From Adiantum capillus-veneris (Eukaryota > Streptophyta > Polypodiopsida > Polypodiales > Pteridaceae): DNA of 64,000 nucleotides. The notes beneath the pieces are model-generated. The model had not been told where the DNA came from and ran no database searches. It worked only from the letters and a program-made list of their open reading frames with translations. The number at the start of each line of letters is the position of its first letter. Position 1 is the first letter of the stretch. Location of the stretch: the NCBI GenBank assembly GCA_014529385.2, contig CM043950.1:155418045-155482044 (forward strand). The letters are read 5' to 3'. The position numbers were made by a program, and so were the translations under genes. This document shows positions 20,354 through 32,435 of the stretch, in pieces.

Positions 20354-21560
20354 TTCGAAGGTGTTTGAGGTCTTGGGACTGAGGCTTGGTATAGTTAAAG
20401 CTTTCTTTAAGTTTAGGTTATGCTATGATGGTGATGCATGAAGCTTTCCATCTTCATTGCTTCACCTAGGTCACAAGGAACACAAAGAATGTATTGTAAC
20501 AAGTCTCTCTTTATGGGAGAAATCATAATACAAATGCCTATTGGAGGGGGGACCGGCTCCACATAAATCTAGTCCTCAACTGTTGTCATGTTCTCTAAAT
20601 TCTCTCTCTTGCAAAAGTATTGTCCATGCCAAGTTAACTAATTGCTATGATTATGTTGCTATCTTCAATTATGTCTACCCGCTATGCTCACAAAATCATT
20701 TCTTGAAAGTACTCTCATTAAATTCCGCTACTCTCAAATTGAATAGGCAAATTCCATCACATGACTACGATATGATGTGGACTATAGTTGACCGGTTTAG
20801 TAAGCAAGCAAATTGTGTACCTTGAAAAAAAGACCCTATTTGCACCACAAACTGCAAAACTTTTCCTTAAACTCATCCTCCCTTACCATGGCTTTCCCAA
20901 AGTCATCCTTTCTAACCGAGATGGCCGCTTTTGCAATCACTTTTGGGTTGCATTAGCCAAAAATTTAGGAACAACAATGGACTTCACATCTTCCTTTCAC
21001 CCTGAAAGTAATGGCCAAACAAAAGCAACAAACAGCACCATCATGGACCTTCTTAGATCATATTGACCAAAAATACAGCAAATTGGTACCCACACCTTCC
21101 CATGCTGCAATTTTCATACAATAACACACCCCACTTATAGCCACAAACCGATAACCCTTTAAAGTTGTCTATGGTAAGAAACCCCTTGTCCCTATATCCA
21201 CTATTAGCACTAACGTCCCAACAACAGACATCTTAGCAAGAGACCAAACAAATATTTTACAAGAAGCCACTGACTGCATTAATCGAGAACAACAAAGGTA
21301 CATTGCACAAGCTAACAAGAAAAGAAGACTCGCACCTTTTAAACAAAATGACATTGTCTGTCTTAAAATAGAAAAATGATGCTTGAAAAGTGTAGAAAAA
21401 CATCCCAGAGTAAAATTAACCCCTAGATTCTATGGCCCATTCAAAATCCTTGAAAAGATCAATGACATTGTGTTCCACTTGGGCATTCCTTCACACTAGA
21501 AAATACACAACTCCTTCCATGTTAGTTTACTGATAACTTTTGCCGCTAAGCCCCTCGAAA

Positions 21561-22140
21561 GGACCTATTCTTGATACCCCTTCCATATCTAACCCCCTCT
21601 TGATTGAGGACGACAAAGAAATTTTAACCCCACAAGTTATTTTAAACCATGACCTCACTTATTATTACTTTTGACAAGTATGAGAAACCTACATGTATTT
21701 GGGATTGCATCCAAGCATTCCCAATAGTGATGAACCCAAGCGATTATTTCTATAGAGAAGGTGCAAATGAACATCATGCTCATGTGAATTGCATTTGTAC
21801 ATTACCACCAATGGATACTTCTCGTAGAGAGAAATGCTACAAGGATGAGGATGTAAACCTAAATGCCCAAATAGGAGTTTTGAACTTTGAAACCCAAGAT
21901 GTGAGTAGGTACAAGGTAGGATTTTGATCATGGGATCTAAGAATTGGTTTATTAGATCTTTATGCATTTATGCATCTATTTTAGAGTAGCCAACAATCGT
22001 TTGCCATTTACAATCAAAAATTTATGCATTTATGCATCTATACTAAAGTAGTCGGCAATCATTTGCCATTTACAATCAAAAAATTTATTTTTGTATTAAT
22101 TGTATATTAGAGTAATAACCTTTGAGTTGCAAAGTAAAAT
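21561..22140 (+). other. Unassigned stretch with a 62-bp tandem repeat
   Basis: A 92-codon open frame at 21649-21927 (MTSLIITFDKYEKPTCIWDC) has no recognised domain. At 21959-22082 a 62-bp unit starting TTTATGCATTTATGCATC occurs twice with about eight differences. Confidence 0.5.
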
Positions 22141-22864
22141 TGTACTATTTCATGACTAACTTGAGTGATGGAGCCCGGGGGGGGGGGGTTGTGTGTGTAG
22201 ATGACTCACATATTGCCTCGTGGGATATTGGTGAACATTCTTTCACTATTGATAGTTGAAGAGTACCTTAAGATAGGATTGAAGGTCCAGTGTCGCATTC
22301 CGTCCAAACAAGATGAAGCGGAGAAGATAAGGTTGTTGTCCATAAATTGTGTAGTCCCTAATACTTTCAACAAATGGCACCATTATGCTACAAGGAACTC
22401 CAACTTCAGACCACCCGAGCACAAAGCCACACTTATCGGGAGTATTGGGTGGGTACAATCAAAGTTGGATAAGAAGATTATAGTCACCAATAGGATAATT
22501 TGCATCAATGCACATGAACTTTTCCTAAAAGAACCCTAGTTGGCAAGAGTCATTCTTCCTTTAGCACTAGCATGAGTATGCCTTGATATCATAATGTTTG
22601 ATGTGCAGGGCCAAAAGTGTATTAACAATATCTCATAGTCATTTAGTATTGTACCAAAGGAGTTATTCTTTCAATACTTTGGGAGAGCAATTGCCCACGA
22701 CCCTCATAAGGTAAATATTTTCTTCAACAGTTATAGTAGACTCCAATATATGGCTAACTTTTCCAACATACATCGCTTAGATGGATGGATCAAACCAAAT
22801 GAATTTCTCTAGAATTTCCCTTACCTTGTCAACTATTTTAACTTTCAAAATTCCACCATTCATA
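22141..22864 (+). other. Unassigned stretch with one open frame
   Basis: A run of G (about 22173-22189, then TTGTGTGTG) looks like a polypurine tract. A 112-codon open frame at 22201-22539 (MTHILPRGILVNILSLLIVE) has no recognised domain. Confidence 0.4.
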
Positions 22865-23016
22865 GTAGAGGAACTTTTCCCCTCACTAGAAGGTTTTTCC
22901 CCCCTAGGCCTAGTTTATCTCTCTATTTGGACACTAAGCAACAGACTCTTTGTTGTGTGTCTTAAGATTCTTCATCTTTTGCAAGTTGTGTGTGCATCCG
23001 TGCAACCCTAATTCTA
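22865..23016 (+). repeat. Truncated copia LTR
   Basis: Matches the 3' two thirds of the LTRs at 17148 and 55191 (CTCACTAGAAGGTTTTTCCC, TCTTAAGATTCTTCATC, TGCATCCGTGCAACCCTAAT) but is diverged and lacks the 5' end. Confidence 0.65.
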
Positions 23017-23327
23017 GAATTGAAACTGATTTATATACGTACACCATTGTAATGTATGCTGAGTTGATTGGATATAGTAAAGAGTGCATTAAATTGTACA
23101 TTTATAAGTTTCCATATGCAAGTGTGTGTAGCCTCCAAACAAAAATGCCAGGCCTCAATGGGGTTTGGATTATTACGGATGTTGGATATGAGCAATTTAT
23201 GTGCAATGACTAAAAATATGTTTTTGGGCAAGGAAAATTTGAGTATTGTTTAATCAAGTTTACGGATTTGAACTCAACTTTACTACATGGAATTTTTGGA
23301 GTCCAAAGTGTACGTTCAAGTAGTTTA
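23017..23327. other. Unassigned sequence left of copia C
   Basis: No recognised domain. Its last bases GTTTA (23323-23327) pair with GTTTC (28501-28505) as the imperfect target duplication of the copia element. Confidence 0.4.
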
Positions 23328-23554
23328 TGTTGGAATTAGGGTTGTCGAGAAACGCACACAGCTTGGAGAAGACGAAGGAAGCTGAAGGCACACAATAGAG
23401 ACTGTATTGCTTAGTGTGCAATGGAAAGATAGATAGCCCTAGAATGATGGGCATATATACAATGCTCAGGGGAAAAAACCTCCTAAAGAGGGAAAAAATG
23501 CCCCGGCGGTCCTAGTGTGTTCACTCATCTCACTACCACATGTATATGGTAACA
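23328..23554 (-). repeat. 3' LTR of copia C
   Basis: Plus-strand reading TGTTGGAATTAGGG...TATATGGTAACA, followed to the right by AATCCCCCC, the complement of a GGGGGGATT polypurine tract. Confidence 0.92.
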
Positions 23555-23681
23555 AATCCCCCCTGGAGTGATGCGGTGAAGGAGAGCTGGCACATGAGTA
23601 AAGGGAAGTGCCATGCCCTAGAGACATGATCAGTCCACAAAGGGGAGTAAGCCCAAAGCTTTGCGAAAAGCTTCAAGCTTC

Positions 23682-24182
23682 TCATGAGACAATGCCTTTG
23701 TGAAAAGATCTGCAAGGTTGTCTTGTGTTGGCACATAAGCCAAGCTTAGAGCCTCTCCCTGACATAGTGGTAATGCACCTCAATGTGCTTTGTGCGAGCA
23801 TGAAAAACTGGGTTTCTCGCACTGCCAATGCGCTCTGACTGTCAGTGTAGATAGTGTTGGCAATGTTCTGTCCAACACCCAAATAAGCCATAAGGCGTCT
23901 TAGCCATACACACTCAACCGTAGCTGTAAAGACTGTCTTGTACTCAGCGTCACAACTCGAAGTGGCCACAATAGGTTGCTTCTTGCTCAACCATGATATA
24001 CATGAACTACCAACCATGAAACAAAAACCACTTGTGGACACTCGTGTGTCAAAACAACAAGCATGTAAATGTGGCGGCAATGATCCCCCCTTGGGATAAA
24101 ACAAGCCAAGATGTAAAGTGCCACTAAGGTAGCGGAAAATCCTCTTGACAGCCTGCCAATGCTTAGACCCTGGGCTATGCAT
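23682..24182 (-). pseudogene. Copia RNase H region
   Basis: Motifs KHWQAVKRIFRYLSGTLHLG, GSSCISWLSKKQPIVATSS, DAEYKTVFTATVECVWLRRL and IYTDSQSALAV are the standard copia RNase H end (Asp, Glu and Asp all readable). It overlaps the RT end through an in-frame stop after TRLDI at 24210. The C-terminal LEYC..ADIFTK part is frameshifted. Confidence 0.88.
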
Positions 24183-24209
24183 AAATGTGCTGACTTGTGA
24201 GATTGCAAA

Positions 24210-25561
24210 CTAAATATCTAGCCTCGTGTTGCATACATAAATGAGGCAACCAACAGTAGTTTGATAAAGAGTGACATCAGTAGGATCGCCAGCATCATGT
24301 AGACTCAACTTCAAACCTGTTTCCATGGGAGTAGCAATAGGTTTGCAATCCTCAAGTCCAAACTTACATAGCAATGTCTCTATGTAACTTTTCTGACACA
24401 AGGCAATACCACCATCACACTGCTTAAATTGTATACCCATGTAATGATGCAACAGCCCCAAATCTTTCATCTTGAAAGTAGCATTCAAATCAGCCTTAAA
24501 TTCAGAAATATGTCTCTCATTTGGTCCAGTGATCAGCAAATCATTGACATAAAGAACCACAATGAGGAGTACATCATCCTCACACTTTACATACAACGTG
24601 CTTTCTGTTGGACTGTTACGAAAGCCTCGTTTCACCAAATGAGTGTCAACTTTCTCATATCAAGCACGAGGAGATTGCTTCAACCCATACAAAGCCTTCT
24701 TACATCTGCACACTTTGTCCTCTTGTCCTTTTATGACAAAACCGCGAGGCTGCGTTACCTAAACTTCCTCAAATATGTCACCATTCAAGAAAGCAGTAAC
24801 AATGTCTGATTGATGTACATCCCAACCAAAATGAGCTGCCAATGCACATAGAAAACGCACAGTAGTCATACGACAAGTGGGAGCAAAAGTCTCTTCATAA
24901 TCTATGCCTTTTTGCTGTGCATAACCCTTTGCAACAAGTCGAGCCTTATGGTGATCGATTCACCATCCGGCTTGCGTTTCAACTTGTAAACCCACTTCGT
25001 ACCAATGGCCTTTTTGCCAGGAGGCAAATCACATAAAGTCCATGTGTCATTCTCTATAAGTGCATCATATTCTGATTGCATGGCAGCCATCCAATTTTTT
25101 GAATTTTGTGCTTCATCAAAAGACAGAGGCTCCTCAACATCATGTAAGATAGACACAGCCAAAGCATAACAATCTGATGCATAAGATGCATGGGGAGAGC
25201 CTGAACGAGTACGACTAGACAAAGGTGCATCCAATTTACTATCACGCAAAGTATGCACCAGCCATTTGGGCATACCTCTAGCCTGCTCATTTTCAGCCCT
25301 TTCCTCATCAAGTACATCATGTACATCTGCATCAGTAATAAGCTGATCTGTAACATTTTCACAAACCCCCATAGGCTGTACATTTGCCTCATTGGAAATT
25401 ACATTCGTATTTCCACCACTGAAAAGAGGCAACAAAGTGTCATAAATGTCCTGTGAGCTTACATTACTGTCTCTAGTACATGACAGCAAGGGCTGAACAG
25501 AATCTTTGACAAACACTACATCCCGTGAAACCAGAATACGTTTTGTTTGCGGATGATACAA
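24210..25561 (-). pseudogene. Copia integrase tail and reverse transcriptase
   Basis: RT begins NWMAAMQSEYDALIENDTWT and KKAIGTKWVYKLKRKPDG (about 25100-24960), frameshifts near 24905-24960, continues out of frame through the palm, and resumes at 24638 with VVLYVNDLLITG. The conserved YVDD reads YVND (24540-24551), replacing the first catalytic Asp. Then FKMKDLGLLHHYMGIQF and SYIETLLCKFGLEDCKPIAT follow. The N-terminal part (25561-25200) is the variable integrase-RT linker. Confidence 0.88.
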
Positions 25562-25632
25562 CCTCTAACCTTTGCTTTCAGCACTATAGCATACAAAATA
25601 CAGTTGACAGTCTTATCATCCAAATTCCTGCG

Positions 25633-26640
25633 CTATGTTTGTGGCACCAAAGCATATGCCAAATAGCCAAAAACACGCATGTGCTCAATAGAAGGCTTTC
25701 TATCATGCCATGCTTCATATGGAGTATTAGACTGCAAAGCTTTCGTAGGACACCTGTTAAGTACATAAGTGGCACACATGATGGCCTCAAGCCAAAAAGA
25801 ATGCGGCAAAGCTTGACTTTTGACCATACATCGTGTCATTTTCGTCAGTGACCTGTTTTTCCTCTCAGCAACACCATTTTGTTGAGGTGTATAAGGCACT
25901 ATACATTGGTGATTTATCCCACGACTAGCCAGAAATGCATTAAATTCATGAGACATATACTCCCCCCCTCGATCGGAACGGAGGGTGCCCATAGTACATT
26001 TTGAGACATTTTCAACCACAGCCAGAAATTGTTTGAAGCACACAAAAACTTCGGACTTCGCTTTAAGCAGAAATACCCATGCATGCGTGGAGTAATCATC
26101 AATGATAGTCACGAAGTAAAGGTAATTGCCCAAGGATGGAGTTTGCATGGGCCCACAAACATCACTATGCACAAGCTGCAACCTGCACGTGGCCCGAACT
26201 GAACCATCCTTTGGAAACTTAGAACGCTGCATCTTACCCAAAATATAGCCTTCACAAACATGTTTGACAGGTGCTTCAAGAGGCGGCAAAGAAGCAACCA
26301 TATCAGATTTCTGCAAACGCAGCAAACTAGCAAAATTCAGATGACCAAAACGTGCATGCCAAAGTTTTGCATCTGAAATAGCCCTTGAATCTGCAACAGC
26401 ATTTGCAAAATTTTGTCCACACTTGTCATACAAAGTCGGCTTATACAACCCACGGCACAAAAGGCCAGATGCAACAATTTCATCACCAAAACTGAGATCA
26501 TTTGTACATCTGTCATCCACAAATTTGACTACAAGTCCAAGTCTAGCAAGCGCGGATACAGACAAGAGATTCTTCTTGATCCCAGGTACATAAAGTGCAT
26601 CAACAAGTGTGAAGGAACTGCCATTTGTAGTAGTAAGCAC
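25633..26640 (-). pseudogene. Copia integrase
   Basis: Inserts element DNA into the host chromosome. The GAG-pre-integrase and HHCC region reads LWHARFGHLNFASLLRLQ ... VCEGYILGK, with the last Cys changed to Tyr. The catalytic core is intact in its D, D and E: LVHSDVCGPMQTPSLGNYL, TLRSDRGGEY and PYTPQQNGVAERKN. C-terminal EAIMCATYVLNRCPTKAL and HDRKPSIEHMRVFGYLAYAL follow. It is 335 codons without a stop, the best preserved frame of the element. Confidence 0.9.
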
Positions 26641-26691
26641 AATCTTTCGAACTCCCTGAACCGGATAAGAGGCATTGTTGGCACAAGTGAC

Positions 26692-27911
26692 TTAATTCCC
26701 ATGAAGGACAGACTCAAGATAGGTAAACAATTCACGATATGAGGTAATGTGCTTTGTAGCACCACTGACGAAATACCACACATGTGAATCTGCAGCAACT
26801 GACAAGCATGCATCATGGAAAGCAGGATTGTAAGTGCACTCTGCGCTAAAAGCCCATTCTGCATCAACATCACCAACACAGTCTCCTTTCACACAAGACT
26901 CAACAATGGCTGCATTTGTAGTGGAACCAGCATTTGCAGTGGAACCACCCTCTTTCTTCTTAGCCTCTTTGGCCTTCAACTTAGGACACGACTTGATCAA
27001 GTGATCATTAGCTTTACAATAATGGCAACGCATCTTCTTTTTACCCTTATCACCAGAATTTCCAGATGAATTTCTACCAGCAGAAGCATTAGGAACAGAA
27101 GTTTTGCCACTCGCAGCAAAACCATAAGAAGTGGTTGCATTGCTGTTACCACCCTTTCTTTGAGAAGTGGTTGCATTGCTGTTACCACCCTTTCTTTGAG
27201 AAGCAATAAACGCTTGTTCAACTGCACGTTGTCTAGTCCTATTTTTTTTGGAAAGTGACTCTTGCAACAACAATGTGCATAATGCATCAAACTTGACAAC
27301 TTCTGGATTTCCTAGGGTCATAAGTCTCCAAGTACTAGCAAAAGTCTGGTAAGAATCTGGTAAGGCATCAAGAACAGTCTGCATTAGGGAACTATCTGAA
27401 ATGACTTCACTTGCAGAAATGAGTTGCTCATTGATATCCTTGACACTAGCAAGGAAAGTGTCCATATCATCTTCCTCATGCATAATCTTCGACTCCAGCT
27501 CTTTACATAGCAAAGCAATTTTAGGCTCATTGCAGCTTGCATAAAGACCTGCTAGAATATCCCAAGCCTGTTTTGTAGATTTCGTTGAACGGATGTGAGG
27601 AACAATGGTGCACTTCACAGACAACGCAATCACTGCATGAGCCTGTGCATCCTTAACATCCCAACGAGCTTGTTCTGCCGTAGGCAAAACAACTCTAATA
27701 GCAGCAATCCTTGCAGCAAGACCTGCAACATCCTCAACATCGCCTACATCCTCAGAACCAGGACGTACATCAATGCCTGCACAATATTCTAGACGACCTT
27801 TAACACAAGAACATGTTGCATTATGTAAGCCCACATAGGGTAATTGTCCCCATCCAACCTGTCCTCAACAACAAACATCTTGAAAACATCTGTGTTGTTG
27901 TTTTCAGCCAT
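26692..27911 (-). pseudogene. Copia Gag and protease
   Basis: The start at 27911 (MAENNNTDVFKMFVVEDRLD) is supported by the homologous start at 55781. A frameshift near 27834 leads to the long frame. The UBN2-type gag reads NEPKIALLCKELESKIMHEE and FDALCTLLLQESLSKKNRTR, followed by a tandem 27-bp unit coding SQRKGGNSNATT twice, and a zinc knuckle at 26986-27027 (CHYCKANDHLIKSC). The protease segment reads WYFVSGATKHITS: the catalytic Asp of DSGA is Val (codon 26767-26769), while the relative at 56884 keeps DSGAT. A stop then separates LLSVSALARLGL. Confidence 0.88.
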
Positions 27912-28273
27912 GGTAAATGCTGCACCTGATGTGAAAACTGCCTGAAAATAGGAGAAATGGAGCGGGAATAACCTGTGCTATATAACACAAACAGTAGAAG
28001 ACTATAAGGCACTTGATGTGCAAAAAACGGCACTGATAGAAATTCTGCACAAAATGACAAAATTGCATGTGCAAACCTACTTGTAGTGGAAACGGAGGCC
28101 GAAATGAGCCCGAATCAAAAATCTGAGCAGAGTTAGCTCTACGAGCTATCCCGAAATATTTGTCGACCTGCGAACGCTCACCAAAGCTCATTGAAATCGG
28201 AGAAAGTGAGCAGGCGGGTACTGGAGCAGCTGGTGACTGAGCCCGGGAGGATGCAACCTGCTATGGTACCAAT

Positions 28274-28500
28274 TGTTGGAATTAGGGTTGCAGAGAAACG
28301 CACACATCTTGGAGAAGACGAAGGAAGCTCAAGGCACACAATGGAGAGTGTATTGCTTAGTGTGCAATGGAAAGATAGATAGCCCTAGAATGATGGGCAT
28401 ATATACAATGCTCGGGGGATAAAACCTCCTAAAGAGGGAAAAAATGCCCCGGCGGTCCTAGTGTGTTCACACACATCAATACCACATGTATATGGTAACA
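28274..28500 (-). repeat. 5' LTR of copia C
   Basis: Plus-strand reading TGTTGGAATTAGGG...TATATGGTAACA. Minus-strand TATA region TTGTATATATGCC at about 28405. The altered primer site sits immediately left. Confidence 0.92.
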
Positions 28501-28527
28501 GTTTCCCATTGGAATCAATGTGGATAG

Positions 28528-28763
28528 AAGGGATTGATATTGTGCACCAATTGATGAGGATTTTTTAATTTTAAAATTGTGCACCAATCGAGGGATTAGT
28601 ATTGTGGACCCATTGATGAGGAATATTTGATTTTAAAGTCCCATATTATGATATTGGAGAATGATGTGGATGCAATTAAGGGATTGATATTGTGCACTAA
28701 TTGGTGAGGAATTTTTAACTTTAAAGTCACATTATGATTTCAAAGAATGACATGGATTCAATT
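28528..28763. repeat. Three diverged tandem units
   Basis: Units beginning AAGGGATTGATATTGTGCACC at about 28528, 28592 and 28678, spaced 64 and 86 bp, each continuing GATGAGGAATTTTTAATTTTAAAG. Confidence 0.75.
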
Positions 28764-29029
28764 GAATGTGGAATTTGATATTGAAGGAATTGTGCATAAG
28801 TCTTTGTGTGTGGACTCTCAAAGGAGAATTTGTTTGATAGCTCAATTTGAATCTAATGAATGGTTGAACAATTATGAGGGAAGGATTTTGACAAAAATTG
28901 TGAGCTTGAATTTTTGATATGCATGTCAAATTATGTAATATGTGTGCATCATTTCCACCTCTCTCATTAGTTGGCCATGATTGCATCCACACTCTTTGGC
29001 CATGGATTTAGGTGTATAGCCTTAGAATT
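28764..29029. other. Unassigned AT-rich stretch
   Basis: No recognised feature. It lies just upstream of the gypsy RNase H remnant and may be decayed RT/RNase H sequence. Confidence 0.3.
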
Positions 29030-29132
29030 TTGTTTGGGTATCAACCCTAATAAAGTATGATCAATAAAGCATTAAATATTGATTTTCTCAACCCTTAATC
29101 GATGATAGACATAGCAAGTGGGCTATCTTCAT
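29030..29132 (+). pseudogene. Gypsy relic D, RNase H part left of the insertion
   Basis: Reads DQ-SIKY-FSQPLIDDRHSKWA (dashes are stops), the conserved gypsy RNase H segment TDQQSLKYLL...ISDRHSKWA. It continues after the inserted element at 40677 without loss: ...IFI|QSFHPNI-YQPGKENGVVD. Confidence 0.8.
29128..29132. repeat. Target-site duplication TTCAT (left)
   Basis: Identical to 40672-40676. Joining the flanks through one copy restores the gypsy RNase H frame KWAIFIQSFHP. Confidence 0.95.
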
Positions 29133-30093
29133 TGTTGGATGGGGAGCGACTCACACACCCATGAAGTGCATGCAAACACTACCTAGATCAACATAATGTC
29201 AATCGAGGACACAGATGACACGATAGGCACACGGAGGAAATCTCTTTAGCTTGTCAGGTTGAGACCATCCTACACATACAACACTCTGGAAGTCCAACTA
29301 AACCACAATCAAGAACCTCATTGCTCTCAACTACACCACCTAGCCACATACACACATACGGAAGGTAACTCACCTAATCATGCCAGATTCATACGAAACT
29401 TAAGGAACACCATCCCCTCACTAGGATACACCTGTCCCTAAGCTTCTACACTCAAAACCCTCACTCTAAACCCATCTGCGGAAAACACGTAGGATGACAG
29501 AGCAGAATTTTGAAAGTGCTCGAAACTGAAATTTATGAGTACCTATGCGTAGCTTATGTCGCCACGATTCTATAGACTACTAGCATGCAGAAAACAGACA
29601 TCGTTTGATACACTTACGGCCACAAATAGCTCGCAGATGCATCGACGTGTGCGCTTAAGCCGTCTCGTGTGGAATGCTTGGCGTTGTCGCGTAGCTCTCC
29701 TCTAGCCTACAACAATGGTGCAGTTGGATCTCCAATGTGTTGAGCGAGCAGGACGTAGCAAGAAGATGAAGCTCACACTCACTCTCTTTCTCTCTCACAC
29801 ACAGTAGACGGCAACGCTAAAGTTTGATTATGATAAAAGTCCTTTTACAAAATGACCTAGGTACCTTATATACTAAGGCTACCTTAGGTTTAACCAAAAA
29901 TGGGGTTGAAAGGTTCAAATGGCTTTGTATTTACAATCTGGAAGTGCCATTGCACCCCGACTTCTGAAACTAGAATAACTACTCATTACAAATGACGTTT
30001 ATAGCCATAATCCGCAACATTTCATAACTCGCAAAAGATACGACTTTGGTACGAAACTTGAGTTATGTTGTGTTGTTGACCCAGCGGTCAACA
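29133..30093 (-). repeat. 3' LTR of element 2 (961 bp)
   Basis: TGTTGGATGG...CGGTCAACA on the plus strand, collinear with 39715-40671 with scattered differences. Minus-strand TATA box TATATAAG at 29865-29872. Confidence 0.95.
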
Positions 30094-30114
30094 TTCCCCC
30101 CTTCCGCGTTCATG
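30094..30114 (-). other. Polypurine tract and adjacent short inverted repeat
   Basis: Minus strand GCGGAAGGGGGGAA directly precedes the LTR start TGTTGACC. Just upstream, TCATGTCG/CGACATGA forms a small inverted repeat (30109-30128). Confidence 0.8.
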
Positions 30115-30169
30115 TCGTCCCCGACATGACCCGATTGTCGATGGCGTTGTGGTCTTTGCTGTCGTTTTG

Positions 30170-30695
<526 letters not shown>

Positions 30696-30748
30696 AGATC
30701 CTCTAATTACCCTTATGTCTGATCTTTGTCATTGAGGACTTCTCTGTT

Positions 30749-30785
30749 CTTGAGTTATGTTGTTTTGTTGACCCAGCCGTCAACA
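30749..30785 (-). repeat. Ghost copy of the LTR edge (37 bp) bordering the helicase fragment
   Basis: CTTGAGTTATGTTG...CCGTCAACA matches the real LTR edge at 30057-30093 with two differences. The helicase fragment lies exactly between these two copies. Confidence 0.85.
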
Positions 30786-32435
30786 CTTTGCTGTTGTTTT
30801 GGCTTCATCTGTTGCACTGCTTGTATCTTTGTCGAACCACGACAAGAACTATGATCCATTAGAGCGGACATCTATCATCATAACCATTCATCTTTTGAGA
30901 TCCTCTGATTACTTTTATGTCTGCTCTTCTTCATTGGGGACTTCTTTGTTCCTGTGCAATCATGTTGTTAGTGTTGTTTGCAGCTTTGTCATTGTAGGCC
31001 ATTCTTCGACTCGCCATTGAGGAGAAGTATGCTATGATCTGAAATTGGTGCTCCAATTCATTTGTTAATTGACTTGAGTATCATTTCCTTATTGTTGATG
31101 TAGGAGGAATATGTACAAGAGGATGGTGATATGTGTCTTTAGAGTAGGGTCTAAAACCTGGATGACCAAAGGGAAAAAAACCCGGTGGGAAAAAAATGCC
31201 TTTGGTATACGCTCTTATTGGAGTTGAGCAATTGAACGTGAAGTACATGTTCATGAAAGGTGAGTGCTTGGGTGAAACACGGAAAGAGTGCCTGATGCAA
31301 GTGCCAATTATGGGACACTCAATATGCATACGAGAAATTTGTTGACAAAAGCATGCAATGTGAAAGAAGGAGATGATGGGTGTTTCGAGGAATAAATGTA
31401 GCAAATGTGACATCAAAAGATGTCTCAATAGCTTCCACCTTTCCAAGAAGGGTTTTCGATGTAGAAGTTTCTCCACTCGTATCTCACTGTGCTCAGTACG
31501 TGAGTGTCTTTTGGACCTTCTCCTTCACTTCACCAGACTTAAGTACTCAGACTTCGACTCTTTTGCTCACCTATACCAGCATGAGCAACACAACGTAAAT
31601 ATGCTCAACTCTTCCAGCTTGAGTAGTACCTAGAATAGCTAAGACTCTCAGACCACAGAGAATATTACTTGAAGCTTTGGGAATAACACCTCACTCATTT
31701 TGTGGCTTAGCTACTCGACTCTGACTTTTATGACTTGTCGGTTGCATGTTGACACTGCTTTGTGACAAGTTCTTTGGCTGTTGTAGTGGCTGCTCAGACA
31801 TACTTCGTGAAGTTTCATCGTTTTCCTGTACCTTCTTTTCTTTGTAGTGCTCAGGTCTCTTGTCAATCTTTTCTTCATGTGGATTATGGATTTTTTAATT
31901 TTTTCTTAATAAACAAAGAAAATATTAAAAAAAAACTTAACAAAAGAAAAATCATTCAAATAGAAATCTAAATGCTATGTACACTATACACATGTCCCTA
32001 GGGGCTCATATATGGATTTTGTCCCCATACTCCTTTGTAACACTACTATGAGGGCATATACTCTAAATTCTGTCAAAAAATTATCACAATAAAACGCAAA
32101 AAATTAATGCATCTCACAAAACATTGCCCTCTAATAGTCATAATGTGAGGTCCGCATTCAGAATGCCTCCTCCCTTCCTATTTGGAGTCATCCTTTACGA
32201 CAGGGTATCGCAAAGGGTATGTGTTGTGCTTGGGCAAGTAAAAGTTGTGCCTATGAAGGCCTTGTAATGTAGCCCTATTATGCATACACAGTCAATGCAT
32301 GGAAAAGATTTATGTTGTGCAAGATGTGGGTATAAGCAATTTGCTTATTGGCATTTGTTGGCGAGGCTTCCTATTCTAAGCAATGTAATGGTCTTTGAAG
32401 CTCTTGTATCGTTGCTTGATTGAAGCGACTTGCTC
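30786..32435 (-). other. Unassigned internal region of element 2
   Basis: No RT, RNase H or integrase motif is seen. A 131-codon open frame at 31476-31081 ends with a Pro/Phe-rich stretch (GIFFPPGFFPFGHPGFRP) of unknown origin. A segment at about 30893-30960 repeats 30690-30750 (TTTTGAGATCCTCT...), so helicase-adjacent sequence is partly duplicated. Confidence 0.45.

Larger units (their letters stand above)
18998..20766. mobile_element. Unclassified 1.77-kb insertion with 12-bp TSD
   Basis: Interrupts the integrase of gypsy relic B. The right copy of the duplication is at 20755-20766. I see no terminal inverted repeats, LTRs, poly-A tail or coding domain. Inside are a CTTGAGGTGCTTG short tandem array (19280-19470), a (CA)n tract (19589-19613), a perfect 124-bp tandem duplication (20106-20353) and Pu-rich G runs. 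A long TSD without TIRs fits a LINE-mobilised or unknown insertion. Confidence 0.7.
17800..21560 (+). mobile_element. Gypsy relic B (pol 3' half), split by an insertion
   Basis: Plus-strand relic of a Ty3/gypsy pol region. RT end and connection at about 17860-18010 (CLGHIVSETDVS, SFLGLAGFYRKF), RNase H at 18170-18520 (VVTDASGLGIGAVLMQ, ending YQPGKANIVADALSRKP), integrase zinc finger and core start at about 18780-18997 (GHRGIQ...; PSGPWEQISMDFIT), then after the insertion 20767-21070 (MWTIVDRFSKQANCVP, LTSSFHPESNGQTKAT-type core) and the C-terminal barrel at about 21410-21530 (PRFYGPFKILEKINDIVFHL). There are numerous stops and frameshifts, and no LTRs are identified. Confidence 0.85.
23328..28500 (-). 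mobile_element. Ty1/copia element C, full-length but inactive (5173 bp)
   Basis: Two 227-bp LTRs, about a dozen differences by eye (about 95% identical), flank a complete copia order on the minus strand: gag-zinc knuckle-protease-integrase-RT-RNase H. The imperfect 5-bp flanks GTTTA/GTTTC are consistent with a target duplication. The primer site next to the 5' LTR (TGGTACCATAGC on the minus strand) is altered from TGGTATCAGAGC. Frameshifts, a protease Asp to Val change and an RT active-site YVND make it inactive. Other members of this family in the window: 17148, 22865, 45132 and 55191. Confidence 0.92.

Noticed and set aside
17148-23016. A single 5.9-kb copia element with LTRs at 17148-17370 and 22865-23016
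   Set aside because: The interior is Ty3/gypsy pol and an unrelated insertion, and the second LTR is truncated and diverged; the two LTRs are separate remnants.
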